NCBI GenBank assembly: GCA_029940115.1
Contig: JAOZRQ010000015.1
Coordinates: 1 to 28,432, forward strand
DNA: 28,432 bases
From: Desulfobacterales bacterium
GTDB lineage: Bacteria > Desulfobacterota > Desulfobacteria > Desulfobacterales > 4be13
Direction of reading: 5' to 3'
The notes under the pieces were generated by a model. That model saw only the letters and a program-made list of their open reading frames with translations. It made no database searches and was not told the DNA's origin. Each line of letters begins with the position of its first letter. Position 1 is the first letter of the stretch. The translations under genes and the position numbers were made by a program. Below are positions 6,509-14,293 of this stretch, piece by piece.

Positions 6509-8977
6509 CTAATCCCTGTTCAGATTGATTGCATAAAAAAGTGGAATGTTCAGCATATCCAGATCTCCCTTGCCCGACTGTCCCACTGAAAAAATCCGGT
6601 ACAGCATCTCCACCTCAGACTGATTCCGTTTTCTGTCTGATCGGATGTTCTTTCCGATGTCATAATGGGCCAGAGCCAGATATCTGCCGAAAGTGATCTT
6701 CTTTTCATGGGTGAACTTCCGGTACATTTTGTAATATGCCAGCAGTCGGTATAGGAAGGCGGTTGACATTTTGGTCTTGGCCTGACTCTCCACCGCCTTG
6801 TCAAAGCGGCGGCCCAAGGTGATCAGCTCCTCAAATCTTTCCCAGGAGAGCGTATGGCCCAGAAAGTTCACCGAATTCTTTATCCGATCCGGCTCCCAGA
6901 CCTTTTTGGCCTCCCTGAGGTTATCCTCAACCAGATCAGCGGCTCTGCTCATGGGAATCCCCGGCTTTGCGGTCAGAAGTCCGCCGGACAGGGTGATGTC
7001 AGGGTTCTGGGCGCAGAACAGGGAGAGCCTCTCTCTCAGCAGGAGGGAGAAGCGGAGGGTCTGCCGCCACGGGCCAAGCACGAACAGATCATCATCGCCG
7101 ACAAGGACGACATGGATGTCCGGGAACTCGGTCTCAAGCAGACTGCCCAGATATTCTGAAAAAAAGAGGTTCAACATCCGTGAAAGAGAGGCAAACCGGG
7201 CCGCGGACATGCGTCCTGCAAGACCCATGCTGAAGATGAGCCCCCTATTGTCCAAATCCGCCTTGAAAAAGGCCAGAAGGCTTCTGCCCCGCAACCTGCC
7301 CTGTCTCTCCCGCTTTGATTTGTGGGCGATCATGGTGAAGGATTTGGGCTGGTTCGGGATGAGTTCCTGAGTCCGGTCCTGCCTGAAAAGGGTCACCCAT
7401 CTCTTGTCTGACAGCTCCTCCTTGGTCATGAGAGGCAGATGGCCTGCCAAGGGTGCGCCGGGGTTGAAACCTCCCGCGCGGTTCAGGGCCTCGACATGAA
7501 AGCGGGTGCCTGTGTCCGAAGGCTTTTTTCCTGAAAGCGTCAGCCAGATGTCGCCGAACAGGGGGATCTCCCCGTCAGGGCCATAGACCAGATAGTCTGT
7601 CTTGGAGAGGCGCCGGCCCATATGGACGATCTGTTCACAGCAATCCGGGCATAAGGCAATCTTTTGATGTTCAACCTGTTCATATTTCCGGGAGGCTTCC
7701 GGATCCGCGGCATGAATGCCGCAGATCTCACAGTTTCCGCCCTCGTTTTCGTCATGGTTCTCTTGGATGACAGGGCTGGCCACGGCAAAGGTCTTTTTCA
7801 ACTGGATGTGCTTGGCTCTCTCAAGGGATTTGTTTGCCGCATCCATTTTGGCCTGGAAATTTTCCAGGTGCCAATCTTGGGTCCTCATATGGGTGGAATA
7901 GGAGACATTCATGACCACCAGTCCTTTGAATTTCCTGCGAAACCAGAACTGGATGTCCGTCTCCAACTGGATCAGGGATTCCTGAAACAGCGGCGTCAGC
8001 GGGAGGATGAGGAGAAATCGGCCCCCTGAATCTGCAAGGCGACAAACCGGAAGAATGCCGAGGCGGCGGTGGATGTCAATGAGGATTGATTGGGTCACTG
8101 TCTGGAGAAAAAATGATCTGCACCGGAATATCCTTGACATGCCTGGGCCGCTCTGTTTCCGGATGCCGAAGACATAGTCCCGAGAGCCAGTGATCTCTGC
8201 GGTCATCAGAACACACTTGGCCTCATCATCCGCCCACTGGAGGGGGGTGCCATGATGGCGATGATACAGGTACAACGCTTGGGCAATGCCCGCCGCGCCA
8301 AACGAGTGATCAAAGAGGGAGACATCCGGCATCGACTTGGAGAGAGGGACGCACCATGTGTATTTTTTCAGGAGGGAGATCAGGGTGTTCAGATTTCCAG
8401 CATATGACGCGTTCAATTCCGACAAGAAGCTTTTGAAAAGCGACTCATAATCCTGACGGTTTGCCTCGGGGCGGCCGGCCCGGGGAAAGATCGCGTCATT
8501 GTCGGGGGTCAGGGGAAGCAGATCATGAACATATCTGCCCGGCGATTCAAAGCGATGATTCAGAAGCTCTATTTCGTCAAAAAGGGACACGAGTCGCTCC
8601 TCCGCGTCCTGTTGAGATGACGCTTCCTCAGGCAGACTCGGATCCGCGCCTGAACTGAGGCGGTGGGCGATCATCACGCAGGCCTGGGAAAGGGGGAGAT
8701 CGGCTTCTGGTCCGGCAACATGACCGAGAGCGGCGGTTTCGGCAATCAGGGAACGGGATGCCTCCATATCCGCCGGCAACGGCAGGTCATTTTTTATGAA
8801 ATGATCGGTGTGAAGCAGATGCCGAGGCCCGGACCCCCGATTGAAGACGTCGGGGGCAAGTTTTTTCCCGCCGAAGTGTTCTTTTTCGTCTGTGGAGGGC
8901 CAGTTGGCCCGGCTGGCAAATTTTCCAATGTTGTGTAGCAACGCGCTCAGTACCAAGATGTTCAGGTCCATCTCCAT
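6509..8977 (-). CDS. csm1: Type III-A CRISPR Cas10/Csm1 with altered HD and GGDD motifs
   Basis: This is the large subunit of the Csm interference complex. In the family the HD domain cuts ssDNA and the palm domain makes cyclic oligoadenylate (cOA). The protein is 822 residues. The N-terminal HD motif reads ALLHNIGKF, so the metal-binding Asp is Asn (residue 16). A four-cysteine zinc site (CEIC...CPDC) lies near residues 415-446. The palm motif reads VGDDDLFVLGPW at residues 627-638: the canonical GGDD is GDDD, with both catalytic aspartates kept and one glycine lost. The ATG at 8977 has AGGAG upstream. A family D palindrome lies inside the frame at 8834-8860. The reading frame is intact, so the protein is probably made, but DNase activity is likely lost and cOA synthesis is doubtful. 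Confidence 0.92.
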   Translation of the reverse strand: MEMDLNILVLSALLHNIGKFASRANWPSTDEKEHFGGKKLAPDVFNRGSGPRHLLHTDHFIKNDLPLPADMEASRSLIAETAALGHVAGPEADLPLSQACVMIAHRLSSGADPSLPEEASSQQDAEERLVSLFDEIELLNHRFESPGRYVHDLLPLTPDNDAIFPRAGRPEANRQDYESLFKSFLSELNASYAGNLNTLISLLKKYTWCVPLSKSMPDVSLFDHSFGAAGIAQALYLYHRHHGTPLQWADDEAKCVLMTAEITGSRDYVFGIRKQSGPGMSRIFRCRSFFLQTVTQSILIDIHRRLGILPVCRLADSGGRFLLILPLTPLFQESLIQLETDIQFWFRRKFKGLVVMNVSYSTHMRTQDWHLENFQAKMDAANKSLERAKHIQLKKTFAVASPVIQENHDENEGGNCEICGIHAADPEASRKYEQVEHQKIALCPDCCEQIVHMGRRLSKTDYLVYGPDGEIPLFGDIWLTLSGKKPSDTGTRFHVEALNRAGGFNPGAPLAGHLPLMTKEELSDKRWVTLFRQDRTQELIPNQPKSFTMIAHKSKRERQGRLRGRSLLAFFKADLDNRGLIFSMGLAGRMSAARFASLSRMLNLFFSEYLGSLLETEFPDIHVVLVGDDDLFVLGPWRQTLRFSLLLRERLSLFCAQNPDITLSGGLLTAKPGIPMSRAADLVEDNLREAKKVWEPDRIKNSVNFLGHTLSWERFEELITLGRRFDKAVESQAKTKMSTAFLYRLLAYYKMYRKFTHEKKITFGRYLALAHYDIGKNIRSDRKRNQSEVEMLYRIFSVGQSGKGDLDMLNIPLFYAINLNRD
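8834..8860 (-). repeat. Family D palindrome inside the cas10 reading frame
   Basis: On the coding strand this reads CTTGCCCCCGACGTC then TTCAATCGGGGG, almost the same as the intergenic copy at about 527-553. It is translated in frame as LAPDVFNRG, between the HD motif and the next conserved part of the Cas10 HD domain. This resembles the in-frame palindromic insertions known from Rickettsia genes (an analogy, not homology). Confidence 0.65.
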
Positions 8978-9070
8978 AAATTCTCCTGCCCCTGCCGGTG
9001 TCGGTACGGGCAAGACACGGAAACAGGGAGGTTGTTTTGTCACCGTTCCCCAACTTTTGTCCTTCCAACA

Positions 9071-9733
9071 GCCAATCCTTCTGCTCAGGTCAAGGATGAA
9101 GGAAGGATGAGGGATGAAGTGTCCATTTCATCCTTCACATTTCATCCTTCATATTTCATCCTTCATATTTCATCCTTCATATTTCATCCTTCAACCTTCA
9201 TATTTCATCCTTCACATTTCATCCTTCACATTTCATCCTTCATATTTCATCCCTCATCCTTCATATTTCATCCTTACATATTTCATCCTTCATCCTTCAT
9301 CCTTCAACCTTCATATTTCATCCCTCACATTTCATCCTTCACATTTAATCCTTACACATTTCATCCTTCACATTTCATTCTTCATATTTCATATTTCAAC
9401 CTTCATATTTCAACCTTCCTTCATAAATGAATAGCCTATGACGGAAGCGGAAATGTATAGGGTAAAAGCGTCTTGTCTCAATCCCTTCAAATCAGGTCCA
9501 CCAGCTTTCAGTCATGCAAGATCATCAAAACCATTGACGACATCGCATCAAGAGAAATCATAAAATCGCAATCCCTTTCCTCAGGTCAGATCGTTCTACA
9601 GAACTGGGAAATCTCTCAAATCTGTGAGTGACCAAGCCGCAATCCCTTCTTTTCAGGTCATCATCATGCAACAACATTCTTGATATGTCCAAAATGAAAG
9701 CGGGTCAAATGCCACAATCCCCCTTTTTAGGTC
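9071..9733 (-). CRISPR. Decayed type III CRISPR array, about five degenerate repeats
   Basis: Five copies of a block resembling GCAATCCCTTCTTTTCAGGT occur with CAATCC starting at 9073, 9479, 9569, 9640 and 9715. The last four are spaced 90, 71 and 75 bases apart, as expected for a roughly 36-bp repeat plus spacer. Only the CAATCC...AGGTC half is conserved; the other half is barely recognisable (ACAAC/CAGAAC-like ends). Read on the minus strand, the same strand as the cas genes, each would end in an ATTGNGAC-type crRNA handle, but the handles differ: ATTGAGAC, ATTGCGAT, ATTGCGGC, ATTGTGGC, ATTGGCTG. The array lies between cas6 and csm1. Microsatellites begin directly after the first and last copies. 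Confidence 0.72.
9092..9429. repeat. TCATCCTTCATATT microsatellite block
   Basis: A short stretch of AAGGATGAAGG units is followed, after GTCCATT, by about 300 bases of imperfect CATCCTTCA(T/C)ATTT units. The block begins directly after the AGGTC of the first degenerate CRISPR repeat. Long frames through it (SFTFHPSYF-type repeats) are low-complexity artefacts. Confidence 0.9.
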
Positions 9734-9940
9734 TAAGGATGAAGGGTGAAGGATGAGGGGTGAAGGATGAGGGATGAAGGATGAGGGATGAAGGATGAAG
9801 GATGAAGGGTGAAGGATGAGGGATGAGGGATGAAGGATGAAGTGTCCATTTCATCCTTCATATTTCATCCTTCACATTTCATATTTCATCCCTCACATTT
9901 CATCCCTCACATTTCATCCCTCACATTTCACATTTCATTT
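9734..9940. repeat. Second GGATGAAGGATGAGG microsatellite block
   Basis: About 110 bases of AAGGATGA(G/A)GG units switch at GTCCATTTCATCC into the complementary CATCC(T/C)TCACATTT units, giving an overall inverted structure. It starts directly after the AGGTC of the last degenerate CRISPR repeat and shares the sequence around GATGAAGTGTCCATTTCATC with the block at 9092-9429. Confidence 0.9.
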
Positions 9941-10244
9941 CAGCCAAGTTCAAATATCATTGACACCCAATTGACAGGCCGAGATCCTCTCTTGCTCTCA
10001 TATGCAAAATATGAGGCATAAACATACAAATGTCAATAGATGGACAGAAACAAAAAAGATGCTTATCCTCTATATGAGAAAGATGAGACAGTCAAGCTTT
10101 ATCTTGTGAGAAAAGAAACCCGGCTTTTTCTGGTGGGAGAAGTCGGTCCGATCGGGAAAAAGCCGGGTTTCCTGTCAAGCTTTTATCTTGTGAGAAAAGA
10201 AACCCGGCTTTTTCTGGCAGGGATGTCGGGTTTCTTTGTGATGA
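9941..10244. repeat. Gap with duplicated family C hairpin halves
   Basis: No gene is recognised. Two near-identical direct copies of a 43-base segment start at 10091 and 10174, each reading GTCAAGCTTT...CTTGTGAG and then AAACCCGGCTTTTTCTGG. The first copy is completed by GGGAAAAAGCCGGGTTTC (about 10154-10171), forming the family C hairpin. A third fragment, CGGGTTTCTTTGTG, lies at about 10227-10240, against the end of cas6. Confidence 0.7.
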
Positions 10245-11189
10245 TCAGATTCTTTCAAAACTGATTTTCCCCAGCCCGAAGGAGGTCTGTTTTCCCAGAT
10301 GAACCTTGGCACAGAAATCCATGAACGGGATGAATTCACCCATTTTTCCCTCATAAGTGATGGATCCCAACAACCCCCCCATGAGCATCCCCCGTTCCTG
10401 GCGCTGGGAATATCGGCGCCAGTCAAACCATTCCAGGTGGGACGCCACAATACGGACATCTTCGGCTCTTTTGACGAGCCCCTGATAGTCGAGCGCCAGC
10501 TCCCCCTCCCCGTAACAAGTGAGAAGCGAGGTTATTCGCCTCAGCAGGGTCCTCACCAGCACATGGAACGGCAACTCGGCCATCAGGCGGTTTCCAAACT
10601 TGAAGCGAAGGGGCGTCTCAAGGGTGAGTCTGAGGCGAAGCGCATCTTCTGAAAAATCATCCGGCCGAGTGACCCTGAGTGATTCGGGCGCGTCTGATGA
10701 TCTCAGAGTCGGGTCATCATCCGAGTAGATGACCTGGCCCTTTGTCTTCACCCTCCTCAGATCGAACCGTCCCCGTTTTCCCTGGATCCGCCGGCCGATG
10801 CCCATCTGGCCCATCTGATCAAAGGCATAGATGAAATAGGGGAGATCATGATTCAGTTCACCGAAGAGGATGAGATGAAAATCAAACGCGGCCCCCTCGG
10901 GAAAATGGGTCTGGGTCGTCAGGGGGGGTTCGATGACAAAGGGATGGGGGACCGAGGGGATTCTTGAGCCCTCAGGGGGGCGGGTGAATTCCGAAGTTTC
11001 AAAGACCCGGGTATAGACACAGTTCTGACTCAGCAGGCATTGGGCGCATTCCTGCCTTTTGAGCGCGCACACCACCCTCTTCATGGCATGGCCGAAGACC
11101 CCCCTGAAGGTTGATCCTTTATAATAGGGGAGAACCGCCTCATTCTCCAGTTGACACAAAAACTGATATTTCCCGTAAAGCATGGCCAT
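10245..11189 (-). CDS. cas6: CRISPR pre-crRNA processing endoribonuclease Cas6
   Basis: Cas6 cuts the CRISPR transcript within repeats to release crRNAs. The protein is 314 residues. It shows the C-terminal Cas6 signature (FIPFMDFCAKVHLGKQTSFGLGKISFERI, residues about 285-314) and an N-terminal RAMP-like start with PYYKGSTFRGVFGHAMK. C41-x6-C48-x2-C51-x5-C57 is a likely zinc-binding group, as in the larger Cas6 branch with PF10040-type ends. It sits upstream of the decayed array on the same strand as the csm genes. The first ATG (11189) has no good Shine-Dalgarno and a second ATG follows two codons later. The ORF is intact although the array beside it is not. Confidence 0.87.
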   Translation of the reverse strand: MAMLYGKYQFLCQLENEAVLPYYKGSTFRGVFGHAMKRVVCALKRQECAQCLLSQNCVYTRVFETSEFTRPPEGSRIPSVPHPFVIEPPLTTQTHFPEGAAFDFHLILFGELNHDLPYFIYAFDQMGQMGIGRRIQGKRGRFDLRRVKTKGQVIYSDDDPTLRSSDAPESLRVTRPDDFSEDALRLRLTLETPLRFKFGNRLMAELPFHVLVRTLLRRITSLLTCYGEGELALDYQGLVKRAEDVRIVASHLEWFDWRRYSQRQERGMLMGGLLGSITYEGKMGEFIPFMDFCAKVHLGKQTSFGLGKISFERI

Positions 11190-11477
11190 AAGATAAGGTG
11201 TCCGTTGTCAGTTGTCAATGATCCAAAGTTTTTTTTGAAAAAACTTGGTTTCTTTCCCTTTGACAAACACCCCGAATCATCACGGTGGGAGTGCATTCAA
11301 GTCCCTGAAAAAGTCTGTTTAGCATCTGATTTCTGTTTTGTCAATGATTTGAATTTTTCACCTTCCCATTCGCGCCCCATTGACATTTCATTCTGTTTGA
11401 GCGACAATGAAAATTTGTCTGAAAAGTTCAGTCCTCTGCCCGGTGTCGCCAGGGGAACGGCCCCCGACATTTTTTGC
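11190..11477. other. Upstream region of cas6, no gene seen
   Basis: A/T-rich intergenic DNA. It includes a GTTGTCAGTTGTCAATG motif at about 11204-11220, related to the ACAACTGACAAC units before the ABC permease gene, and an A/T-rich palindrome around 11229-11247. The cas6 promoter must lie here on the minus strand, but I cannot point to it with confidence. Confidence 0.45.
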
Positions 11478-11782
11478 TGATTATAACGGATTTGGGGGAG
11501 GCCTTGAACTTGAACTCGAACGTGAACTTGAACTCGAACGTGAACGTGAACGTGAACTTGAACGTGACCTTAAGTACCCGGCCAAAAGTTTTCCGGGATT
11601 TTTCTTGGGAGGACAACTCCCACAAACCGCGGATGGACGCGGATGAGTCCGCCGTCTGCGTTCATCTGCGTCCATCTGCGGCTCACAATGGGAAGGTTGT
11701 CCCTCATATGCAGACACCTGAAAACATATGGCCAGGTACTTATACTTGAACTTGCCCACAAATGTTCACGTTCACGTTCATG
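11478..11782. mobile_element. Family B hexamer-repeat element, interrupted by a family A element
   Basis: It opens with TGATTATAACGGATTTGGGG, the same end as the complete copy at 17616-17846, then GAACTT/GAACGT hexamer repeats to about 11567. A family A element sits at 11570-11744. After it the complementary GTTCACGTTCAC repeats resume (about 11768-11780). The far terminal repeat is not recognisable and appears to be lost. Confidence 0.65.
11570..11744. mobile_element. Family A palindromic MITE-like element (175 bp)
   Basis: The terminal inverted repeats are TTAAGTACCCGGCCA (11570 on) and its near-complement ending TGGCCAGGTACTTATA (about 11729-11744), together about 25 bases with few mismatches. 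The inside is also palindromic: GGACAAC/GTTGTCC and GGATGGACGCGGATG against CATCTGCGTCCATC. The whole unit can fold as one long hairpin. It has no coding capacity. It interrupts a family B element. Confidence 0.78.
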
Positions 11783-11856
11783 GCCTCGACGTCTTTTATC
11801 GGGTCGGGCCTCATATTTCATCCTTCACATTTCATCCTTAACATTTGGGCTGGCTG

Positions 11857-12126
11857 ATGAAAGAAACTTCAAAACATGTTGTGATCACAAACGAGCTGGG
11901 CCTCCATGCAAGAGCGGCCGCCAAGATGGCGGATATCGCCCGGGAAGCGGAGTCAACGGTATGGGCCATAAAGGGAGACCACGCGGTGGATGCGGGAAGC
12001 ATCATTGACCTGCTGACCCTTGGATGCTCAGAAGGGTCCCCACTCACCATAAGGATCGACAGTCAGTCAGACCTGAACATCCTGAATCGCATCGCGTTGC
12101 TGATTGAGGACGGATTCGGAGAATAA
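11857..12126 (+). CDS. ptsH: HPr-like phosphocarrier protein
   Basis: HPr is the small carrier that takes phosphate from enzyme I on a histidine. The product is 89 residues, normal for HPr. The active-site motif is ELGLHARAAAK with His17; the usual proline after HAR is alanine here. The regulatory-serine region reads DAGSIIDLLTLG, with Ser48 at the position of Ser46. I chose the ATG at 11857, since a longer frame from TTG 11845 adds only four residues; neither has a strong ribosome site. It is directly followed by enzyme I. No sugar permease is nearby, which fits the regulatory PTS common in deltaproteobacteria (inference). Confidence 0.9.
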   Translation: MKETSKHVVITNELGLHARAAAKMADIAREAESTVWAIKGDHAVDAGSIIDLLTLGCSEGSPLTIRIDSQSDLNILNRIALLIEDGFGE

Positions 12127-12129
12127 GCC

Positions 12130-13887
12130 ATGTCGGACAAAGAGACCCGGGAAATCACATTGAAAGGAATCGGGGCCTCTCCGGGCATATGCATCGGGAA
12201 GGCATATCTGGTTGACAAGGCTGGCGTTGATGTTGTCAAAAAGTATGCGATCCATGAATCCGATCTGGAGAAAGAGAAAAATCGTTTCCGAATCGCTGTG
12301 AAAAAGGCGAAAGACGACCTTCATGCCCTTGTCGAAAACAGCCATGAGGATTTTCGGGAACATGCCGACATTCTTGAGACCCATGTGGCCCTTCTCAAGG
12401 ATAAGATGCTCTATGGCAAAACCATTGAAACCATCGAAAAGGAGGGGGTGAACGCCGAATGGGCCCTCAGGAAAGTGGTCTCAGACCTTCAGACCCTGTT
12501 CAGAAGGATGCCCGACGCGTATCTCAGAGAGCGGGCCGCGGACGTTGTTCATGTGTCCGACCCCATCATGCGGAATCTAATGGGCGCGGACCCTGCGAAC
12601 GTCAAGGACATTGACAAGCGGGTCATTCTCGTCGCTGCGGATCTCTCGCCCGCGGAGACGAGCCAGATCCAGTTGGAACGGATCATGGGATTTGTGACGG
12701 ACCTTGGTGGGATGACCTCCCATACCGGCATCATTGCCCGGACCCTTGAAATTCCCGCGGTGCTGGGGCTTGATGATGTGACGCGGAGGGTTCAGAATGA
12801 GGACTTGCTTGTTGTTGACGGGACAAGGGGCGAGATGGTCATTCATCCGGTGGAGGATACCCTTGTCCGATTTGTCAGGCGCAGAATGGCGTATGAGGTC
12901 CGCAAGGCCACCATCATGCGCGGGGGGCATTTTCCCGCCCAAACCCTTGACGGGGTCACTGTCCAGGTGATGGGAAACATCGAGCTGCCCGAGGAGGTGG
13001 TCTCTGTCAGGGACCATGGCGGGGACGGCATTGGGCTTTACCGGACAGAATTTCAGTATCTGAGCCGTCCGCTTTTTCCCTCCGAATCGGAACTTTTCGA
13101 GAAATACAGGGATGTGGTCGAGGTCATGGCCCCCCAGCCGGTGACGATCCGCACCTTGGACATCAATGGGGACAAGGCCATCGCCCGTCATTCTGAGACC
13201 ACTGAGAAGAATCCTGCGCTGGGGCTTCGCGGCATCCGGTACTGTCTGAAAGAGGCGGACGTCTTCAAAACCCAGATCCGGGCCATATTGAGGGCCGCTG
13301 CCTTTGGAAATGTCCGGATCCTCTTTCCGATGGTCTCCACATATGATGAAATCCTGGAGGCAAAAAGAATGCTGGATGAGGCGGCCGAGTCTCTGGATAG
13401 GGAAGGGGCCAAGTTTGACAGGAATGTCGCCATCGGGATGATGATCGAGGTGCCCTCGGTGGCCATCATGGCGGATATCATGGCAAAAGAGGTGGATTTC
13501 TTCAGCATCGGCACAAATGACCTGATCCAATACACCTTGGCCATTGACAGAGGGAACCGGCATGTCTCCCATCTTTACCAGCCGCTACACCCGGCCATCA
13601 TACGGATGCTCAGACAGGTTTCGGATGCGGCCAGAGAGAATGGGGTCGGGGTGTTCATCTGCGGTGAGATGGCCGGAGAGCCGATTCATGCGCCCGTGCT
13701 TTTGGGACTCGGGATGACCGAACTGAGCATGAACCCGCAATCCATCCCGTCTGTCAAGCGGATGGTCCGATCTGTCAACACCGAGGATGCCAGAGAGATG
13801 ATAACGGATATTCTCAGGGAAGCCACGGCTGAGGGGGTCAGGCGCGTGCTGCAGGCGGCTTGTGGGGATTTGATGCGTGATCCTTGA
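12130..13887 (+). CDS. ptsI: PEP-protein phosphotransferase, PTS enzyme I
   Basis: Enzyme I transfers phosphate from phosphoenolpyruvate to HPr in the cytoplasm. The product is 585 residues, the normal size. It has the HPr-binding helical domain, then the phosphohistidine motif GGMTSHTGIIAR with His198, a hinge, and the PEP-binding TIM barrel. In the barrel TEFQYLSRPLFPS, IGTNDLIQYTLAIDRGNR and the catalytic-cysteine motif FICGEMAGEP (Cys511) are intact. It begins 3 bases after the ptsH stop, so the two are cotranscribed. The final codons (MRDP) and stop lie within a TTGATGCTTGATCC tandem array, so the extreme C-terminus may have been reshaped by repeat expansion. Confidence 0.96.
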   Translation: MSDKETREITLKGIGASPGICIGKAYLVDKAGVDVVKKYAIHESDLEKEKNRFRIAVKKAKDDLHALVENSHEDFREHADILETHVALLKDKMLYGKTIETIEKEGVNAEWALRKVVSDLQTLFRRMPDAYLRERAADVVHVSDPIMRNLMGADPANVKDIDKRVILVAADLSPAETSQIQLERIMGFVTDLGGMTSHTGIIARTLEIPAVLGLDDVTRRVQNEDLLVVDGTRGEMVIHPVEDTLVRFVRRRMAYEVRKATIMRGGHFPAQTLDGVTVQVMGNIELPEEVVSVRDHGGDGIGLYRTEFQYLSRPLFPSESELFEKYRDVVEVMAPQPVTIRTLDINGDKAIARHSETTEKNPALGLRGIRYCLKEADVFKTQIRAILRAAAFGNVRILFPMVSTYDEILEAKRMLDEAAESLDREGAKFDRNVAIGMMIEVPSVAIMADIMAKEVDFFSIGTNDLIQYTLAIDRGNRHVSHLYQPLHPAIIRMLRQVSDAARENGVGVFICGEMAGEPIHAPVLLGLGMTELSMNPQSIPSVKRMVRSVNTEDAREMITDILREATAEGVRRVLQAACGDLMRDP

Positions 13888-13942
13888 TGCTTGATCCTTG
13901 ATGCTTGATCCTTGATGCTTGATCCTTGATGCTTGATGCTTG
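13871..13942. repeat. TTGATGCTTGATCC tandem array at the end of ptsI
   Basis: About five imperfect 14-bp units run from the last codons of ptsI into the intergenic region. The ptsI stop codon is one of the TGA triplets of the repeat. Confidence 0.85.
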
Positions 13943-14047
13943 TGACACATCCAACCGGAATTTGAAAGGGGTTTGCCGCAAAACCGGAATTGCAGGAAGA
14001 TCAAGGCAATTGGAATTGTTTGATTGATGAGTTTATGCTACCATGAA

Positions 14048-14170
14048 CTGTGTACAGGACAAAAAAATGATTCGAGGAGGGAAACCCGGCTTCTTCTTGC
14101 AGTTGGGGAGTCGGCCGTTTGGGAAAAAGCCGGGTTCTCGCCCATTCCCGAATTTTTGTCCTGTACACAG
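14048..14170. mobile_element. 123-bp family C MITE with 8-bp target duplication
   Basis: The terminal inverted repeats CTGTGTACAGGACAAAAA (14048-14065) and its exact complement (14153-14170) bound an imperfect palindrome containing AAACCCGGC...GCCGGGTT. The 8-base sequence ACCATGAA flanks it on both sides (14040-14047 and 14171-14178), as a target-site duplication would. No coding capacity. It lies in the ptsI-permease gap. Confidence 0.88.
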
Positions 14171-14293
14171 ACCATGAATACAAAATCAAGTGATTTTCTG
14201 TCAAAATCTCGTCCGTTTCGATCAAAGTCAGATGATCTGAAACAACTGACAACAAGCAACTGACAACAGACAATTTGCAAGAAGGAGGAACAA

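Noticed and set aside
9032..9434. Overlapping long frames encoding HPSYFILHISSFIF-type repeats
   Set aside because: They are translations of the TCATCCTTCATATT microsatellite and are open in more than one frame because the repeat has no stops; no gene evidence.
12577..13572. 331-codon minus-strand frame
   Set aside because: Fully antisense to ptsI, whose conserved motifs are all present; a G/C-driven shadow frame.
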